A DNA stretch of 64,000 bases from Pseudomonadota bacterium (GCA_018816735.1 JAHIVH010000070.1:186001-250000); one strand, 5' to 3'. Counted from the first letter of the stretch, positions 55,491 to 64,000 are shown. The notes: a model not told the origin generated them from the letters alone. Program-made: numbers and translations.

Positions 55491-57230
55491 TCAGGGTATG
55501 TCTAAATAAATCAGATCAATAAATCGCGGATCAAGATCATCCAAAGATACATTCCCGTATTCACTCTCCATTTCCTGGAAAATGGTCTCAAGGGTTTTGC
55601 CCATCTGATCCGATATTTCAATGGAAGTCAATCCTGTCCGATCTGAAAGCCAGCCTAGAAAAAATGTCCTTACACCTTCACTGATTTTACCTGCTTGTTT
55701 AATCCGATTTTCTTCACTTCCCCATAGTTTTTGAAAAAAAACCTTGAGTTCACCCAAGTGAATTGGACGGGCAGGTTCAACACCAGCAAAATGTGACGCA
55801 AAGAGTGTCAGAATCAGTTTGATATAACTTAGTCTCGGATCTGAAAAAGCCTTCAGATCTATGGTCATCAATGAAAACAGGTTATCCAGGTTAATGATTT
55901 CTTCCAGGCTATTCTCAGTGCGTGAAATGTCAGATAACGTATCAAACTCTCTGTAAAGGACACCTGTTTCATAGTTATCGAAAAAAAGCGGGTGGCGCAC
56001 CAGGAGTCCGCCAAGAATGCCCATCAGTTTTTCATCCCAGAAACTCAGAGGAAGCCCTTTTGATTTAAACCAGCTTTTCTTGACCCATTTATTTGCCCGA
56101 AATTTCAATTTGAGCGAGCGGCTATACCCCAGCCGGAAAATATGTGCAAGCTGATATTGCTGAATCATGGCTGCGGCCTTCTTAATTTTTTTCTCTTTTT
56201 CACCGGTAAGAATTTCAAGACCAATACCTAAATACCCGGCGGCCTTTTTGATAACGCCAGCCAATTGTTCCCTTTCCCTGACCGGTTCCTGATCTGCAGA
56301 AATGATTGTATTTAAAAGAGTGGCAAACTCAATCTGAATTTTTGTGAACATCTGATCTTTTTCGATAATAGCCAGCGCATCTGAAAAATACCCCGAATCT
56401 CTTTTCATATTCATTGCAACCGGAGGGAGAGAAAAAGATCTGTCGTCATCCATACCCCCTGTGGCAAGTGACTTTTTTCCATACCCGGTCACAGCCTCGA
56501 CCGTAATGGGCGCATATATTTCTATGGCTTGATCAAATGGCACAAACCCTTTTTCAGCAAGCCGCACGTTTCTTAACCGATAATTCTCTTCTTCAAATTC
56601 TGCAGAAAGGACACTCATCGCTTCTATCAGCAGGCTCTGATAGGTGGTATGATCTATCTCCGCCAGATGTTCCAGGAACTGTTTTTCAAACCAGTACTGG
56701 TCATCATCAAAAGACTCATTTTGGCCTCTTTTTTCAGAATTACCCAAAAACCGGATATAGTAAATATCATCGAGTGTGAAATGGTGTTCATCAAAATCGG
56801 AAGGGTCCTCGTCATGCTGTCTTATTCGGACATCAATATGTTTAAAAAGATAATATTCCAGCCATTCAACCTTTTCTGACATCAACCAGTGAACAAGACG
56901 ATTTTTATCTGCCTGAAAAAAAAGGTGCATCCATTTTGAAACAGATTGGAGGTCAATTTTATCTCTATGCCAGGTTTCCAGATCGAGAATATACTCCCAT
57001 TGTTTTGATGCCGCGAGAGAAATCACAGGCAGGGCATCATCAAGGCCAATCTCATGGATTAAAAAATATAAATCCTCTTCGGAAAATGACTGGACAAGGC
57101 CTGCCGGTTGATCTGAATTCAGAATTTCCGCCAAAGCCTTGTCAGAAGTCATGGCAAGTATCTTTTGCCTAAGCGCAAGCTGTTCTTTTTCTTTTCGTAA
57201 AATATTTCTTAACTGATAATCACTTGTCAT
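55491..57230 (-). CDS. Large protein of unknown function (DUF6178-like)
   Basis: A 579-residue soluble protein. It begins YQLRNILRKEKEQLALRQKI and has repeated helical segments such as LYFLIHEIGLDDALPVISLAS, WEYILDLETW and MHLFFQADKNRLVHWLMSEKVEWLEYYLFKH. I recall such proteins in Desulfobacterales genomes as DUF6178, from memory only. No catalytic motif, membrane segment or cysteine cluster is evident. The start region has a tight AGAAA-rich leader. It converges with the sirtuin gene and is divergent from the lexA-like operon. Confidence 0.7.
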   Translation of the reverse strand: MTSDYQLRNILRKEKEQLALRQKILAMTSDKALAEILNSDQPAGLVQSFSEEDLYFLIHEIGLDDALPVISLAASKQWEYILDLETWHRDKIDLQSVSKWMHLFFQADKNRLVHWLMSEKVEWLEYYLFKHIDVRIRQHDEDPSDFDEHHFTLDDIYYIRFLGNSEKRGQNESFDDDQYWFEKQFLEHLAEIDHTTYQSLLIEAMSVLSAEFEEENYRLRNVRLAEKGFVPFDQAIEIYAPITVEAVTGYGKKSLATGGMDDDRSFSLPPVAMNMKRDSGYFSDALAIIEKDQMFTKIQIEFATLLNTIISADQEPVREREQLAGVIKKAAGYLGIGLEILTGEKEKKIKKAAAMIQQYQLAHIFRLGYSRSLKLKFRANKWVKKSWFKSKGLPLSFWDEKLMGILGGLLVRHPLFFDNYETGVLYREFDTLSDISRTENSLEEIINLDNLFSLMTIDLKAFSDPRLSYIKLILTLFASHFAGVEPARPIHLGELKVFFQKLWGSEENRIKQAGKISEGVRTFFLGWLSDRTGLTSIEISDQMGKTLETIFQEMESEYGNVSLDDLDPRFIDLIYLDIP

Positions 57231-57392
57231 TTTTCTCCCCGCTTTCTTTTTTGTATCATTCTATCACGGGACCAATAATAATACATAAAAAAATTGGTAG
57301 AGAAGGTGATATATTCAGTTTTATAGGTACGAATCTCAATGATTTTGACTTGATGTTGAATTACATATTGCATCAAAAACAATAATAAATTA

Positions 57393-57440
57393 TTGACAAG
57401 TTAAATTTGACTTGCCACTGTACTACACAAATGTATAGTG
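57393..57440 (+). promoter_or_regulatory. Promoter -35 and palindromic operator of the lexA-like operon
   Basis: TTGACA lies at 57393-57398. Downstream CACTGTAC (57416-57423) and GTATAGTG (57433-57440) form an 8-base inverted repeat (one mismatch) around 9 bases, covering the expected -10 and the ATG at 57431. This fits auto-repression by the encoded LexA-type protein. No clear -10 or Shine-Dalgarno is visible, so a leaderless transcript is possible. Confidence 0.55.
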
Positions 57441-58057
57441 AGAATAGATTAACACCTCGACAAACAGAAGTAATTAACTTTATTTGCGAATTTCAGAGCA
57501 AAGAAAGAATGGCCCCAACATACAGGGAAATTGCCAATCATTTCAGATTTAAAAGTACAAAAGCGGCAGCCGATCACGTCTTAGCCCTGGAAAAAAAAGG
57601 TTATTTACGTCGTCATACTGGCCGGTCCAGAGGTATCGAATTAACCGCTTCGGTTAAACGAACTGGTCAGGAAACTATTACCGTGCCGATTATTGGGGAT
57701 ATTCCGGCAGGCACTCCGGAACAAAAAATTGAATTCCAGTCTGGAACGATTTCGGTCGATTCAACAATACTCGACGGAATTGGACACCACCGCCTTTTTG
57801 CTCTTAAAGTAAAAGGGGATTCCATGATAGGCAGAGGCATATATGATGGAGATTGGGTGATTGCGGATGCTGATGCCACGCCGAATGAGAATGATGTCGT
57901 CGTTGCTTTGATTGATGGCGAAAATACTTTGAAAGCCCTTGCTTTAAAAGAAAACAATTTCTATTTAAGGGTTGAAAATCCTGATTACAATGATTGGGTT
58001 CCTGTCAACGAACTCATAATACAAGGTACGGCAAAGGCTCTTATTAGGCGGATATAA
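57431..58057 (+). CDS. lexA: LexA-type repressor (winged HTH + S24 autoprotease)
   Basis: A 208-residue repressor expected to self-cleave on RecA-ssDNA filaments. The N-terminal winged helix has RLTPRQTEVINFICEF and APTYREIANHFRFKSTKAAADHV; the C-terminal S24 domain has the cleavage site Ala93-Gly94 (GDIPAGTP), catalytic Ser131 (GDSMIGRGIYDGD) and Lys168. I start at the ATG at 57431 because the upstream in-frame TTG (57407) has no support; neither has a good ribosome-binding site. Six bases later comes the methyltransferase GTG. It could be the cell's main LexA or a dedicated controller of this operon. Confidence 0.9.
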   Translation: MYSENRLTPRQTEVINFICEFQSKERMAPTYREIANHFRFKSTKAAADHVLALEKKGYLRRHTGRSRGIELTASVKRTGQETITVPIIGDIPAGTPEQKIEFQSGTISVDSTILDGIGHHRLFALKVKGDSMIGRGIYDGDWVIADADATPNENDVVVALIDGENTLKALALKENNFYLRVENPDYNDWVPVNELIIQGTAKALIRRI

Positions 58058-58063
58058 TAAAAC

Positions 58064-61000
58064 GTGAAGACCACCACAAAAATATCAGACCTTACAAAAG
58101 CACATGAAGTGGCGCTCTCAGGGATGATGTTTTACAGCACCCTTGAATCGATCCAAAGTGACCTCAACCTGATAGGGTATGTATCGGTTATTGGCCGAGC
58201 ATGGGAAGAATTAAGACTCAACGGCGTCCTCTGTATTGATTGCCGCCCCGTATTGTATTTCAAAGAACATGGCATCCCCTTATCTTTGAAGGATCGCCTC
58301 CGTCTGCAAAACCTTTTTTGGAATCAAGGTGTGGCCAATATCCTTGTCCTGGCTGATCCCACATCCGTCTTTATCTATTCCGGTTTGACAAAGCCACAAA
58401 ATGATCAAGCGAATAAAGATACCGCTGATCATGCGCTAATTGAAACGTTAAAGCGAGCCGATTACGTCCATCGCATCCAGACATTATTCCATGATTTGGC
58501 GACGGGTCACTATTACGAAAAAAACAGACCTGTTTTTGATCCAGATCAAACCGTAGATGCCTGGCTCTCAGACAACCTGCGGGCTTTGCGAAATGCCCTG
58601 ATTGCAGGAGATGAAGGGCTAAGTCCCATGGCCGCCCATGCCTTTATAGGCAGAGTCCTCTTCCTTTGTTATCTGCTTGATCGGGGAATTGTTTCCATTG
58701 GACCATTAGAACGTGGTATCAGCCCTACCAAGTTGTTTGCCAAACGTTTGCAATTAGAATTCCTTTACGATCTCTTCAAAGACCTTAAAAACAAGTTTAA
58801 CGGCAATATGTTCGATCAGGATCTGGAAAATGAAAAAAAACTCATTCACCCAATTCACCTTAAAAAATTAGAGCTTTTTTTAGGTGGTCATGAAGTTGAA
58901 AGCGGTCAGCGTTATTTGGGCTTCTGGCCATACAATTTTAAAATGATCCCTGTTGAAACAATCAGTGCCATTTACGAGGATTTTCTAACAACTGAAGACC
59001 CAGAAAAACAAAAGGGAAAAGGTGCTTTTTATACGCCGCGATTTTTAGCAGAAATGGTTGTGGACATAGCCATGAAGGACAACCCGGCTCTTTTAGACGG
59101 AACCTTTCTGGATCCGGCTTGTGGCTCGGGCATTTTTCTGGTCATCCTGTTTAACCGCCTGGCAAATAGGTGGATTCATTCACAGACCGGACGAATTACG
59201 TATTCAAAAAAAGCAAATGCCCTTCGAAATATCCTTGCTTGCCAGATCAGGGGAATTGATATTGAGGAAACAGCCTGCCGGATTGCCTGTTTCAGTCTTT
59301 ATCTGGCCTATCTTGATTTCTTCAATCCCCCGGACATTCAAAAACATGTGGAACGAACCGGGCAGCCGCTTCCCAAATTGCTGAATTATGGGGATACACC
59401 TGATCGGCCTTCAGCAGATATCCCGGTTATTTTAAGAGCTGATTTTTTGGCAAAAGAAACGCTTTCCGGTGAGGCTTTTCACTGTATAATCGGCAATCCG
59501 CCCTGGGAGGGAAGAGGGAGCAAACAAATCGCCCAGAAATTTATGCAAAAAGCACCGGAATTACTTAAAAAAGATGGGACAGGGTGCCTTCTGTTGCCCA
59601 CTAAAATTCTGCAAAACCAGACCGATGCCTTTCAAGCAAAATGGTTAAAACAAGTATGCCTGGAGATGGTTTTGCAAATGGCGGATTACAGTTTTCTCCT
59701 GTTTCAGAATGCATTATGTCCGGCATTCATAGCACGTTTTAAAAATACGACTCCCAAACTCTCGCAACATAGAATCGAATTCACTGCTCCCAAATTTAAC
59801 CGTGATGGCTTACGAACAGGTGTTGTGACCATTAATCCGTCATCCCGGACTTGGCTTTCGCTTACAGATATCCTTACGGCAACCCAATCTAAAACCACAC
59901 CGGCACCGGTTGTTTGGAAACGAAGGTTATGGGGAACGCAACGGGATCAGAAGCTGCTTGATTTGCTTCAATCTTTGCCGTCATTAAGAGAACATGTTGA
60001 TGTGCTTAGTGAGCTTCGGAAACAGAAGAAGGAAAAAACAAAAAGATGGATTATCGGACAAGGCATCAAACCATTCTTAGCGTCCAAAACCAAGTCAGAT
60101 CGTCCTCTAAAAAAAATAATGTGGCCACTAACAACCCCTTTTATTGAAGCATCGCCCTGGAAAAACGATTTACTATTATTGGCAACTGACACGATTTCAA
60201 TAGAAGAAAGACTGGAAAAGAAAAAATATCGAAAGGATGTGTTATACAGCCAACCACCTAATGAACTATTTCAAACGCCAATGGTTCTCATCAGCCAAGG
60301 TTTTGGCAAAGTCGCTTTTAGTGATCAGGATGTACTCTTTCAACATTCTCTTCAATCTATAGCCGGTCCGGAAACGGACACCTCTCTTCTAATGTTTCTA
60401 TCTGCTTATTTACGATCCAATCTTGCGAGATATTTTTTATTTCATACTTCTTCAAACTGGGGGAGTGAGAGGGACAAAGTCCATCTCAACGAGTTGCTGA
60501 GGGTACCTTTTCCCTTGCCGGGTTATGAAATTATTTCACCTGATTCAAGAAAAATCGTTAAACAGATCGGTCAAAAAATCAGTCAACTTAAAACACGGCT
60601 GCAAGAGACATTTGACAAATTAAAACCCGATGCCAAGCGCTATTCTTTGTTCAAACAAGATGACTCCGACATCAGCCATACATGGCAGAAAGAACGGAAA
60701 CGACAGGTTGATGCCGTCCAAAATGAAATCGAACCCATGATTTATAATTATTTTGGTTTGACCGAACAGGAAATCATGCTGGTAGAAGATACCATTCAAA
60801 TTTTCGAACCCAGTTCTACACCGACTACCTGGAATTCATCCAAAACCGTTACGCTTGATCCAGTTGATAAAACACATATCGAACCCTATTCAACCAATGG
60901 CATAGCGGCATATGCAGATACATTGACACTTACACTGAACCAGTGGGCCACTGTGGAAGGCTCGCGCTATCGGGTTAGCGCAGAAGGCGGCTTTGATAAA

Positions 61001-61282
61001 CAAACCGGCCTTGCCATGGTTACAGTCAATCTTGCCGATAAGAAAACGGCATTTCAACGAAAAGAAATTTCACAAAAACTCGCTGAAAATTTGAATACGT
61101 TCCATCAGCACGCTTCAAAGGAGTATGGAACATTAATTTACCACCGTGATATTCTTATTTTTCAAGGGCAACACATTCATATTGTTCGTCCCAACAACCT
61201 CCTGAACTGGACACGCACAGCGGCTTTAAACGATGCAGCACGGATCTATGGGGAAATTGTTCAATCTCATGAGGTCTTTTAA
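58064..61282 (+). CDS. N6-adenine DNA methyltransferase, Eco57I/type IIG-like
   Basis: A 1072-residue protein predicted to methylate adenine in DNA. The gamma-class core has GAFYTPRFLAE (320-330), motif I LDPACGSGIFL (349-359) and catalytic NPPW (478-481). The C-terminal ~500 residues (SERDKVHLNELLRVPFPLP, then coiled coil) resemble a target-recognition region. The N-terminal 330 residues lack a recognisable intact PD-(D/E)xK nuclease site, unlike many IIG enzymes. The start is GTG at 58064, six bases after lexA; the stop overlaps the next gene by one base (TAATG). Confidence 0.85.
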   Translation: MKTTTKISDLTKAHEVALSGMMFYSTLESIQSDLNLIGYVSVIGRAWEELRLNGVLCIDCRPVLYFKEHGIPLSLKDRLRLQNLFWNQGVANILVLADPTSVFIYSGLTKPQNDQANKDTADHALIETLKRADYVHRIQTLFHDLATGHYYEKNRPVFDPDQTVDAWLSDNLRALRNALIAGDEGLSPMAAHAFIGRVLFLCYLLDRGIVSIGPLERGISPTKLFAKRLQLEFLYDLFKDLKNKFNGNMFDQDLENEKKLIHPIHLKKLELFLGGHEVESGQRYLGFWPYNFKMIPVETISAIYEDFLTTEDPEKQKGKGAFYTPRFLAEMVVDIAMKDNPALLDGTFLDPACGSGIFLVILFNRLANRWIHSQTGRITYSKKANALRNILACQIRGIDIEETACRIACFSLYLAYLDFFNPPDIQKHVERTGQPLPKLLNYGDTPDRPSADIPVILRADFLAKETLSGEAFHCIIGNPPWEGRGSKQIAQKFMQKAPELLKKDGTGCLLLPTKILQNQTDAFQAKWLKQVCLEMVLQMADYSFLLFQNALCPAFIARFKNTTPKLSQHRIEFTAPKFNRDGLRTGVVTINPSSRTWLSLTDILTATQSKTTPAPVVWKRRLWGTQRDQKLLDLLQSLPSLREHVDVLSELRKQKKEKTKRWIIGQGIKPFLASKTKSDRPLKKIMWPLTTPFIEASPWKNDLLLLATDTISIEERLEKKKYRKDVLYSQPPNELFQTPMVLISQGFGKVAFSDQDVLFQHSLQSIAGPETDTSLLMFLSAYLRSNLARYFLFHTSSNWGSERDKVHLNELLRVPFPLPGYEIISPDSRKIVKQIGQKISQLKTRLQETFDKLKPDAKRYSLFKQDDSDISHTWQKERKRQVDAVQNEIEPMIYNYFGLTEQEIMLVEDTIQIFEPSSTPTTWNSSKTVTLDPVDKTHIEPYSTNGIAAYADTLTLTLNQWATVEGSRYRVSAEGGFDKQTGLAMVTVNLADKKTAFQRKEISQKLAENLNTFHQHASKEYGTLIYHRDILIFQGQHIHIVRPNNLLNWTRTAALNDAARIYGEIVQSHEVF

Positions 61283-61920
61283 TGGATAACGAGGAAAAGA
61301 AATTCGGAAATCTTTTCCCGACAGGGCATATCCCCATTATCTTAACCAATATTGTTCAGGCTGGGAAAACACTTCGAAAAAAAACACCCAATGAAATTGA
61401 AAATCGACTGACCCGGCGCCTTTGCAAAAAATTAAACCAATTGCCACCTTTTAGAGATGGTCCTTTAAGTATTCACCCTCAACAAGAAATACTTTCACCT
61501 GATCCTGATATAGACACACCGGAAGGCTATATTGATATTTTAGTGTCTTGTGAATATGGTTCAGAAATCTATTTTGCAATTGAAGCCAAACGATTGAGAG
61601 TGCGATCAACCAGCGGCAAAGGAAAAATGGACGCCGGGAATGATGAGTATGTCAATAAAGGCATGATGCGGTTTGTTACCGGCCAATATGCACCACTTAT
61701 GGTCACCGGTGCAATGCTTGGATATATCTTTGATGGGGATATTGAAAAAGCCTGCTCAGGCGTTTCAGGATATATTGACAGCAAAATAAAAGAACTCAAG
61801 CTCATAGCGCCTAAAAAACTATCAAAGTCAGGCATTCTATCTTCCAATGAAATTTATGAAACCCGGCATAATCTTAAAGCAAGAGGTTTTACCCTTTACC
61901 ATATTTTTTTAAGTGTTTAG
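61282..61920 (+). CDS. Putative PD-(D/E)xK nuclease partner of the methyltransferase
   Basis: A 212-residue protein of no family I can name. It has a nuclease-like pattern: a helix with Glu (NEIENRLTRRL, 37-47), then Asp85 in GYIDILV and, one hairpin later, IEAKRL with Glu101 and Lys103, the order expected of a PD-(D/E)xK site. The remainder (GMMRFVTGQYAPLMVTGAMLGYIFDG) looks like a compact alpha/beta core. It starts by TAATG overlap with the methyltransferase, so translation is probably coupled and the two products likely work together. Biochemistry unknown. Confidence 0.7.
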   Translation: MDNEEKKFGNLFPTGHIPIILTNIVQAGKTLRKKTPNEIENRLTRRLCKKLNQLPPFRDGPLSIHPQQEILSPDPDIDTPEGYIDILVSCEYGSEIYFAIEAKRLRVRSTSGKGKMDAGNDEYVNKGMMRFVTGQYAPLMVTGAMLGYIFDGDIEKACSGVSGYIDSKIKELKLIAPKKLSKSGILSSNEIYETRHNLKARGFTLYHIFLSV

Positions 61921-61975
61921 AGGTGTGATTCAAAATTCTCGATATGTCGAGACAGTTGTAGAAATTTTTCCGTCT

Positions 61976-63211
61976 TTATTCAGAGCGCCATGGCGCGATT
62001 TTAAAAAGAAGCAGCATGCCTGGCAACGCAATGAGTGTACAGAAGATAAAAAAGTTCTCCCACCCCAGGTACTCGGCAAAAAACCCGGTTGGTGCTGAGG
62101 CAAATATTCGTGGGACGCCCATGAGACTGGTTAAAAGGGCGTATTGAGTGGCTGTAAATTTTTTGTTGGTGATGCTTGCCATATAGGCGGCATATGCAGA
62201 TGTGCCCATACCGGCGCTTAAATTTTCAAATGTGATCACGCACGTAAGCAGGGAAATGCTGTAGCCGATATGGGCCATAAGCGCAAACCCTGCGGTGGAA
62301 ACCGCCTGGAGAACGCCAAAAATCCAGAGGCTTTTTGTAATGCCGATTCTCAACATCAGAATGCCACCGGCCATGCTCCCGAAAATGGTCGCCCAGAAGC
62401 CGAAAAGTTTCACAATTGTACCGACTTCTGTTTTGCTAAAACCGATTTGCAGGTAAAAAGGCATGGTAATGGCACCAGCCATGGTATCTCCGATTTTATA
62501 TAACAGGATAAACGTGAGAATGAGTATGGCATTATTTCTGCTGAAATAATCGACCAAAGGCGCTATAATCGCCTCTGTTAATGTTTTTGGTGTTTCATCC
62601 GGAAGCGCAGGTTCAGGAGTTAGCACTGTGGTGACAATACCCACTATCATGCATGCTGCCATCAAAAAATATACGCGTGAATATGACATATGATCTGCCA
62701 GGATAAGTCCCCCTCCGGTCGCTAAAAGAATACCTATCCTGTAACCATTGATGAACATTGAGGAACCCAGTCCCAGTTCTTCATCAGCCAGGTCTTCCCG
62801 TCTGTACGCATCGGCTACAATATCCTGAGAGGCACTGAAGAACGTAACAATAAACGCTGCCAAAGCAACCATGTAAATATTTTTAGAAGGGTCTGTCTGT
62901 CCCAAACCTGCGATTGAAATCATCAGTAACACTTGAAAAGTAAGAAGCCAGCCTCGTCTTCTTCCCAAGAAAGGAGGAATAAACCGGTCCAAAAAAGGTG
63001 CCCATAAAAATTTAAGGGTATAGGGCAGTCCGAAAAAAGCCGTTAATCCGATTAACGAGAGGTCAACACCTTCTTCGGTCATCCATGCCTGAATGAGGCT
63101 GCCGGATGTCAAAAAAAGGGGCAGACCAGATGCAAATCCCATGAACAGCGCAACGATCATTCTCCGGCTGAAAATACTTTTTAATATGGCGTGATCGTTC
63201 AAACGGGACAT
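61976..63211 (-). CDS. ampG: AmpG-family muropeptide MFS transporter
   Basis: A 411-residue, 12-helix permease of the major facilitator superfamily. The N-terminal FASGLPLFLTSGSLIQAWM, LPYTLKFLWAPFLDRF and RRRGWLLTFQ, and ASQDIVADAYRRE, match AmpG, which imports anhydro-muropeptides released by lytic transglycosylases. The lytic transglycosylase at 27857 would supply such a substrate. It converges with the nuclease gene (55 bases) and lies downstream of the PEPCK gene, separated by a terminator. Confidence 0.9.
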   Translation of the reverse strand: MSRLNDHAILKSIFSRRMIVALFMGFASGLPLFLTSGSLIQAWMTEEGVDLSLIGLTAFFGLPYTLKFLWAPFLDRFIPPFLGRRRGWLLTFQVLLMISIAGLGQTDPSKNIYMVALAAFIVTFFSASQDIVADAYRREDLADEELGLGSSMFINGYRIGILLATGGGLILADHMSYSRVYFLMAACMIVGIVTTVLTPEPALPDETPKTLTEAIIAPLVDYFSRNNAILILTFILLYKIGDTMAGAITMPFYLQIGFSKTEVGTIVKLFGFWATIFGSMAGGILMLRIGITKSLWIFGVLQAVSTAGFALMAHIGYSISLLTCVITFENLSAGMGTSAYAAYMASITNKKFTATQYALLTSLMGVPRIFASAPTGFFAEYLGWENFFIFCTLIALPGMLLLFKIAPWRSE

Positions 63212-63239
63212 TAGACCGGTTCCGGTTTCAGGTTATCCC

Positions 63240-63274
63240 AAAAAAAAGGGCTGCGATCAACGCAACCCTTTTTA
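63240..63274 (-). terminator. Rho-independent terminator after the PEPCK gene
   Basis: On the minus strand AAAGGGTTGCG pairs with CGCAGCCCTTT (one G-T pair) over a 5-base loop, followed by eight T. It separates PEPCK from ampG. Confidence 0.88.
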
Positions 63275-63294
63275 TAGAAACAGTTACATGTGGG

Positions 63295-64000
63295 TTACTG
63301 TGCTGCGATCAGTTGTGAAGGCAAAACAACTTCTCCGTATGCGTCTTTCAATTTCAAAAGCCCTTCTTTCTGCTCGGCAAGCACTTTAAAAAGAGTCTCA
63401 GGAATATCTTTCTCTTTACCATAGGCTTTTGTCTGAAGATCTATTCGCTTCAATATATTGTCTACATAGAGTGAAAACTGTTTGACATAAAGGTGTTCCG
63501 GATAATCCTTATCAATGATATTTTTAAACAGCGCTTTGAGATCTTCATATTTCGGAATACCACCGACAGGAGTATGGATGACGTCAACCTTTTTATTTGC
63601 CCGTTTGGCAAGCCACCCGAGCCAGACTTTCACATCTTTTTTTTCTCCCAGAAGTTTTTTGGATGAACCGCCACGTGCTTCATGGGTCAGAAAATAATTG
63701 AGGCCTGCCATGACCACTCTCTTGTCTTCAGGCGTTTTGCTGCTTCCAAAAAATTTGAATTGGGCATCCATGTAATCACCGAGTGCTCCCGGAATAAACG
63801 GTGCATTTGCCCAGGGTGCCCTTTTAACACCGGTTGCGCCCACTTCTGTTGCCGTAGCTGCCGAAACAATGCAGGCACCTATCGCCACGCCATGATCCGG
63901 ATTTTTAGCGACCCAAACAGGCGGCATGGTGTCACTGTCGCGGCCACTGTATGTAATTACTTTTGTTTCAACACCTGCGGGATCTTCTGCTTTTTCAGAA
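63295..64000 (-). CDS. Phosphoenolpyruvate carboxykinase, GTP type (C-terminal part; runs off the window)
   Basis: Last 235 codons of a longer gene. Predicted to interconvert oxaloacetate and PEP with GTP or GDP. The visible part has YSGRDSDTMPPVWV, HGVAIGACIVSAATATEVG, PFIPGALGDYMDAQFKFF and a helical tail, which I assign to the C-terminal domain of GTP-type PEPCK. The P-loop and metal site lie beyond base 64000. In an autotrophic or acetate-oxidising sulfate reducer it would link the TCA cycle and gluconeogenesis. It ends with TAA at 63295 and is followed by a strong terminator. Confidence 0.75.
   Translation of the reverse strand, partial: SEKAEDPAGVETKVITYSGRDSDTMPPVWVAKNPDHGVAIGACIVSAATATEVGATGVKRAPWANAPFIPGALGDYMDAQFKFFGSSKTPEDKRVVMAGLNYFLTHEARGGSSKKLLGEKKDVKVWLGWLAKRANKKVDVIHTPVGGIPKYEDLKALFKNIIDKDYPEHLYVKQFSLYVDNILKRIDLQTKAYGKEKDIPETLFKVLAEQKEGLLKLKDAYGEVVLPSQLIAAQ

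Noticed and set aside
58064..59050. Intact PD-(D/E)xK nuclease domain in the N-terminus of the methyltransferase (type IIG design)
   Set aside because: A D...YFK pattern near residues 59-67 lacks the required Glu-x-Lys arrangement; I could not identify a full site.
1..64000. CRISPR arrays, insertion sequences, prophage or rRNA operons
   Set aside because: No regularly spaced repeats, transposase-like proteins, terminal inverted repeats, phage structural genes or rRNA-like sequence were seen.

Overview
The window looks like a chromosomal segment of a Gram-negative sulfate-reducing bacterium of the Desulfobacterales (Desulfobacter/Desulfobacula-like). This is an inference from gene order and families, not from a marker gene. 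Supporting signs are the riboflavin-glyA-rpiB-acpP-fabG-rpmF order typical of Desulfobacterota, an archaeal/eukaryotic-type ProRS, a corrinoid-type methyl-THF methyltransferase, a TrpB2-type tryptophan synthase, outer-membrane proteins (BamD, two porins), a GTP-type PEP carboxykinase and many hybrid histidine kinases. Coding density is high. I see no insertion sequence, prophage, rRNA operon or CRISPR array.

Layout. 1-8.56 kb (minus strand) is a long housekeeping block: trpB (partial), nusB, ribH, ribBA, ribE, ribD, nrdR, dCMP deaminase, glyA, rpiB, acpP, fabG, rpmF. It covers riboflavin synthesis, nucleotide and one-carbon metabolism, and a reduced fatty-acid cluster lacking plsX, fabH, fabD and fabF. 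8.8-15.8 kb (plus) carries gltX, tRNA-Gln(CTG), a divergent unknown duplicated-module protein, ispG, proS and a bifunctional rel. 15.9-18.2 kb (minus) has rpmB, bamD, trxB and trxA. 18.4-25.0 kb has a PurN-like formyltransferase, a TraB-family protein, a hybrid kinase with a degenerate receiver, a radical SAM protein and a methyl-THF methyltransferase.

25.3-28.5 kb holds two GEMM-I (cyclic-dinucleotide) riboswitches with nearly identical architecture. One precedes a tiny PEP-CTERM-like secreted peptide gene followed by a secreted protein gene; the other precedes a lytic transglycosylase. 28.7-42 kb has clpB, a response regulator, a MEMO/AmmB protein, a parE-parC pair that resembles the gammaproteobacterial type, a large hybrid kinase and a B12-type radical SAM protein. 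42.2-49.4 kb has an acidic unknown protein, argS, a SPOR protein, gatC, gatA, a small protein and mutL. gatC-gatA (without gatB here) fits with gltX beside tRNA-Gln: Gln-tRNA is probably made by transamidation. 49.4-57.2 kb has an FG-GAP protein, two porins, a metallo-beta-lactamase-fold hydrolase, a sirtuin and a large unknown protein (DUF6178-like).

The most interesting stretch is 57.4-61.9 kb: a LexA-type repressor with a palindrome over its own start codon, followed in the same apparent operon by a 1072-residue N6-adenine methyltransferase and, with one base of overlap, a small PD-(D/E)xK-type nuclease candidate. This looks like a restriction or anti-phage module wired to an S24 damage-sensing repressor. 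The window closes with ampG and the end of a GTP-type PEP carboxykinase gene.
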